Shown here piece by piece: positions 7,132 to 8,420 of a stretch of DNA of 8,420 nt. Position 1 is the stretch's first letter; each line of letters opens with the position of its first letter. The position numbers were made by a program, and so were the translations under genes. The notes below the pieces were generated by a model. It was not told the DNA's origin, did no database searches, and was given only the letters and a program-made list of their open reading frames with translations. Origin of the DNA: Selenomonadaceae bacterium UBA3796 (GTDB taxonomy: Bacteria; Bacillota; Negativicutes; Selenomonadales; Selenomonadaceae); assembly GCA_002369175.1 (NCBI GenBank), contig DFES01000064.1:377-8796 (forward strand). Direction: 5' to 3'.

Positions 7132-7160
7132 ATTATAGCGCAGTTGTTTCGATTTTGCCA
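7132..7160 (-). promoter_or_regulatory. Leftward promoter of the seven-gene operon
   Basis: On the minus strand, TGGCAA (7160-7155) and TATAAT (7137-7132) are 17 bases apart. The -10 is perfect, while the -35 matches TTGACA at only 3 of 6 positions, typical of a regulated promoter. Initiation is predicted near 7125, giving a short leader of about 25 bases with an AGGTGAT ribosome site. Its sequence matches the rightward promoter at 24 of 29 positions. Confidence 0.7.
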
Positions 7161-7221
7161 GTAATTCCATAACGCAATTGTTCAAATTTCACCTATGGCA
7201 AAATTTGAACAATTGCGTTAT
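7135..7221. promoter_or_regulatory. Three copies of a 15-base operator-like element
   Basis: The element RAACAAYTGCGYTAT occurs three times: on the minus strand at 7135-7149, on the minus strand at 7169-7183, and on the plus strand at 7207-7221. The outer two occupy the spacer and part of the -10 of the two divergent promoters, where a bound protein would block polymerase. Centre-to-centre distances are 34 and 38 bases. The middle copy has no promoter hexamers around it, so the conservation is not explained by promoter function alone. The regulator is unknown. Confidence 0.65.
7169..7221. repeat. Perfect 21-base inverted repeat with 11-base spacer
   Basis: The left arm 7169-7189 (beginning ATAACGCAATTG) is the exact reverse complement of the right arm 7201-7221 (ending CAATTGCGTTAT); the spacer is CACCTATGGCA. 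Pairing ends with a C/A mismatch just outside. It lies upstream of both predicted transcription starts, so it acts as DNA (operator or cruciform) rather than as an RNA hairpin, and neither side has a T-run. It is made by the central and right-hand operator copies plus shared flanking AAATTT. Confidence 0.9.
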
Positions 7222-7224
7222 AAT
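7196..7224 (+). promoter_or_regulatory. Rightward promoter of the CBS-ACT/deoC unit
   Basis: TGGCAA (7196-7201) and TATAAT (7219-7224) are 17 bases apart, with a perfect -10 and a weak -35. Initiation is predicted near 7231, leaving a leader of about 108 bases before the CBS-ACT start. The spacer lies within the right arm of the inverted repeat, so occupancy of that repeat should affect this promoter. Confidence 0.7.
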
Positions 7225-7270
7225 TTATACAGCATATGCGAGGAAAACGCAAAGCAAGAAAATACACAAC

Positions 7271-7318
7271 GGGCATGTTCCTAAGCCTCGTCTCGACCTT
7301 GCGCTTATCAACACGCCC
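7271..7318 (+). promoter_or_regulatory. Possible structured element in the CBS-ACT leader
   Basis: GGGCATGTT (7271-7279) can pair with AACACGCCC (7310-7318) with a single A/C mismatch. After a 2x2 internal loop, TAAGC (7282-7286) pairs with GCTTA (7303-7307), leaving a 16-base apical loop. The structure ends about 20 bases before the CBS-ACT start codon. It matches no riboswitch class I recognise and has no T-run, so it is not a terminator. A chance fold cannot be excluded. Confidence 0.35.
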
Positions 7319-7338
7319 TGGGAAATGGGGAATGGAAC

Positions 7339-7983
7339 ATGTTTGTTGCAAACAGAATGACCAAGCATCCCATCACGGTAACACCGGATGCTACGTTGGA
7401 CGAAGCTGCAGGACTTATGAAAAAGCATCATTTCCGCCGCCTGCCGGTAACGGAAAACGGGAAGCTTGTGGGCTTCTTCAGCGATCGTGATCTCATGCGG
7501 GTTTCGCCGTCACCGGCAACAACGCTGTCACGCTATGAGATCCGCTCTCTTCTCGACAAGATCACAGTGAAGGAAATCATGCAGAAAAACGTCCTCACGG
7601 TATCGGAGGATGCAACCATTGAAGAGGCTGCGCTGCTCATGTGCAACGAAAAGGTCGGAGGACTTCCTGTGGTGTCCAGCGTCGGCACCGTTGTGGGCAT
7701 CATCACGGAAACGGACATCTTCAAGACCTTCGTCGATGTCATGGGACTCCATGACGGCAAAACGAGAATCACACTGGAAGTAGAAGACAAAGTGGGCGTG
7801 GTAAATGAAATTTCCGGCATCTTTATGGAAAACGGACTCTCCATCGACAGTCTCGTGACCTGCAAGAAACCGGACGGCCGCTATGAGATCGTCATCCGCG
7901 GCGATATTCCCTCTGTGGAGGATATCCGCGCGAAGATCGAGGCAAAGGGCTACCGGGTGATACACGATGTAAAAATCGGATAG
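7339..7983 (+). CDS. CBS-pair plus ACT domain regulatory protein (AcuB-like)
   Basis: A 214-residue cytoplasmic ligand-sensing protein. CBS repeat 1 spans about 4-57 (VANRMTKHPITVTPDATLDEA ... GFFSDRDLMR in outline) and CBS repeat 2 about 77-134 (VKEIMQKNVLTV ... GIITETDIF in outline). They are followed by a C-terminal ACT domain at about 143-212 (DKVGVVNEISGIFMENGLSI in its core). CBS pairs typically bind adenine nucleotides and ACT domains small metabolites such as amino acids. The same order occurs in AcuB of Bacillus, but the role here is not known and no catalytic domain is present. Upstream GGGG about 8 bases from the ATG serves as a modest ribosome site. It lies 15 bases before deoC, probably cotranscribed from the 7196-7224 promoter. 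Confidence 0.9.
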   Translation: MFVANRMTKHPITVTPDATLDEAAGLMKKHHFRRLPVTENGKLVGFFSDRDLMRVSPSPATTLSRYEIRSLLDKITVKEIMQKNVLTVSEDATIEEAALLMCNEKVGGLPVVSSVGTVVGIITETDIFKTFVDVMGLHDGKTRITLEVEDKVGVVNEISGIFMENGLSIDSLVTCKKPDGRYEIVIRGDIPSVEDIRAKIEAKGYRVIHDVKIG

Positions 7984-7998
7984 ACAAGAGGACGACAT

Positions 7999-8420
7999 AT
8001 GGAACTTACAAAAGAACAGCTTGCAGGCATGGTGGATCACACGAATCTCAAAGCATTTGCCGATGAGAACATGATAAAAAAACTCTGCGAAGAAGCGCAG
8101 AAGCATCATTTTGCCTCTGTGGCGGTCAACGGCGCACAGGTAAAAAGATGCGCAGAGTACCTGAGGGGTACCCCTGTGCGCGTGGCAGCTACCGTAGGCT
8201 TCCCCCTCGGACAGACGACAATTGCCTGCAAGGTATTCGAGACCAGGGAAGCCATCGAGAACGGTGCAGAAGAGATCGATTATGTCATCAATGTGGCTGA
8301 GCTCAAAAACGGCAATCTCTCCTACCTTCGCCGGGAAATGGAAGAAATCGTTGCCGTCTGCCGTGAGCGGAGTGCTGTCTCCAAGGTGATTTTCGAAAAC
8401 TGCTATCTGACAGATGAGGA
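7999..8420 (+). CDS. deoC: Deoxyribose-phosphate aldolase, 3' end beyond the window
   Basis: Splits 2-deoxyribose 5-phosphate into glyceraldehyde 3-phosphate and acetaldehyde in deoxynucleoside breakdown. The visible 140 residues include VDHTNLKA (12-19), the hallmark VAATVGFPLGQ (62-72), EEIDYVINVAELKNG (91-105) with D94 at the catalytic aspartate position, and SKVIFENCYLTDE (128-140). The window ends before the Schiff-base lysine segment (KTSTGF type). SVAVNGAQV at 40-48 replaces the more common S-V-C-V-N-P form, placing it in a divergent bacterial subgroup. The start is supported by AAGAGGA about 7 bases upstream. The frame is open to the last base, so this is an edge truncation, not a broken gene. 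Confidence 0.95.
   Translation, partial: MELTKEQLAGMVDHTNLKAFADENMIKKLCEEAQKHHFASVAVNGAQVKRCAEYLRGTPVRVAATVGFPLGQTTIACKVFETREAIENGAEEIDYVINVAELKNGNLSYLRREMEEIVAVCRERSAVSKVIFENCYLTDE

Larger units (their letters stand above)
7100..7338. other. Divergent intergenic control region
   Basis: This 239-base region between the divergent hydrolase and CBS-ACT genes has no plausible gene. From left to right it holds the leftward leader and ribosome site, the leftward promoter (7132-7160), a central operator copy, the rightward promoter (7196-7224) and a leader of about 108 bases for the CBS-ACT gene with possible RNA structure. An apparent reading frame from 7236 is rejected because it lacks a ribosome site and runs out of frame into the CBS-ACT gene. 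Confidence 0.85.

Noticed and set aside
7236..7490. Reading frame in the CBS-ACT leader starting MRGKRKARKY
   Set aside because: It has no ribosome site and runs out of frame into the CBS-ACT coding sequence. Its basic residues come from A/G-rich leader sequence.
7528..8109. Minus-strand frame opposite the CBS-ACT and deoC genes
   Set aside because: It is antisense to two well-supported genes, spans their junction, and shows no recognisable domain.

Overview
The window reads as ordinary-density bacterial chromosome with moderate GC. It most resembles a Firmicute, and I lean toward Negativicutes (Selenomonas-like). The grounds are the gene set, the style of the LysS, GreA and DeoC proteins, strong AGGAGG-type ribosome sites, and near-consensus sigma-A/sigma-70 promoters. 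The class assignment is an inference from sequence style only; no rRNA or other marker is present.

Layout: positions 41-7099 are transcribed leftward (minus strand). From 7099 down to 2198 lie seven tightly packed genes: an alpha/beta hydrolase with an N-terminal membrane segment, D-aminoacyl-tRNA deacylase (dtd), an M29 metallo-aminopeptidase, a secreted protein of unknown function with two internal repeats, a metallo-beta-lactamase-fold hydrolase, a lipoprotein cyclophilin, and a small GIY-YIG nuclease-domain protein. Three of the junctions are 4-base ATGA start/stop overlaps and the others are 4, 13 and 19 bases. This strongly suggests one operon, with a promoter at 7132-7160 and a terminator-like hairpin at 2160-2183. 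Next come greA and lysS, 20 bases apart. A perfect TTGACA-17-TATAAT promoter for this pair lies inside the last codons of the GIY-YIG gene, so the terminator-like hairpin sits near the 5' end of the greA leader. A second perfect hairpin precedes greA.

From 7339 rightward (plus strand) lie a CBS-CBS-ACT regulatory protein and the start of deoC (deoxyribose-phosphate aldolase), which is cut by the window end before its Schiff-base lysine.

The most unusual stretch is the divergent control region at 7100-7338. The two outward promoters are versions of the same 29-base module (24/29 identical, including the -35, the 17-base spacer and TATAAT). A third copy of the inner part sits between them, forming a perfect 21-base inverted repeat with the right-hand copy. 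This looks like a shared operator controlling both the seven-gene operon and the CBS-ACT/deoC unit. The regulator is not in the window. The gene products suggest housekeeping and quality control (mischarged tRNA removal, peptide turnover, protein folding, transcript cleavage, lysyl-tRNA charging) beside nucleoside catabolism. I see no mobile element, CRISPR array, tRNA or rRNA.
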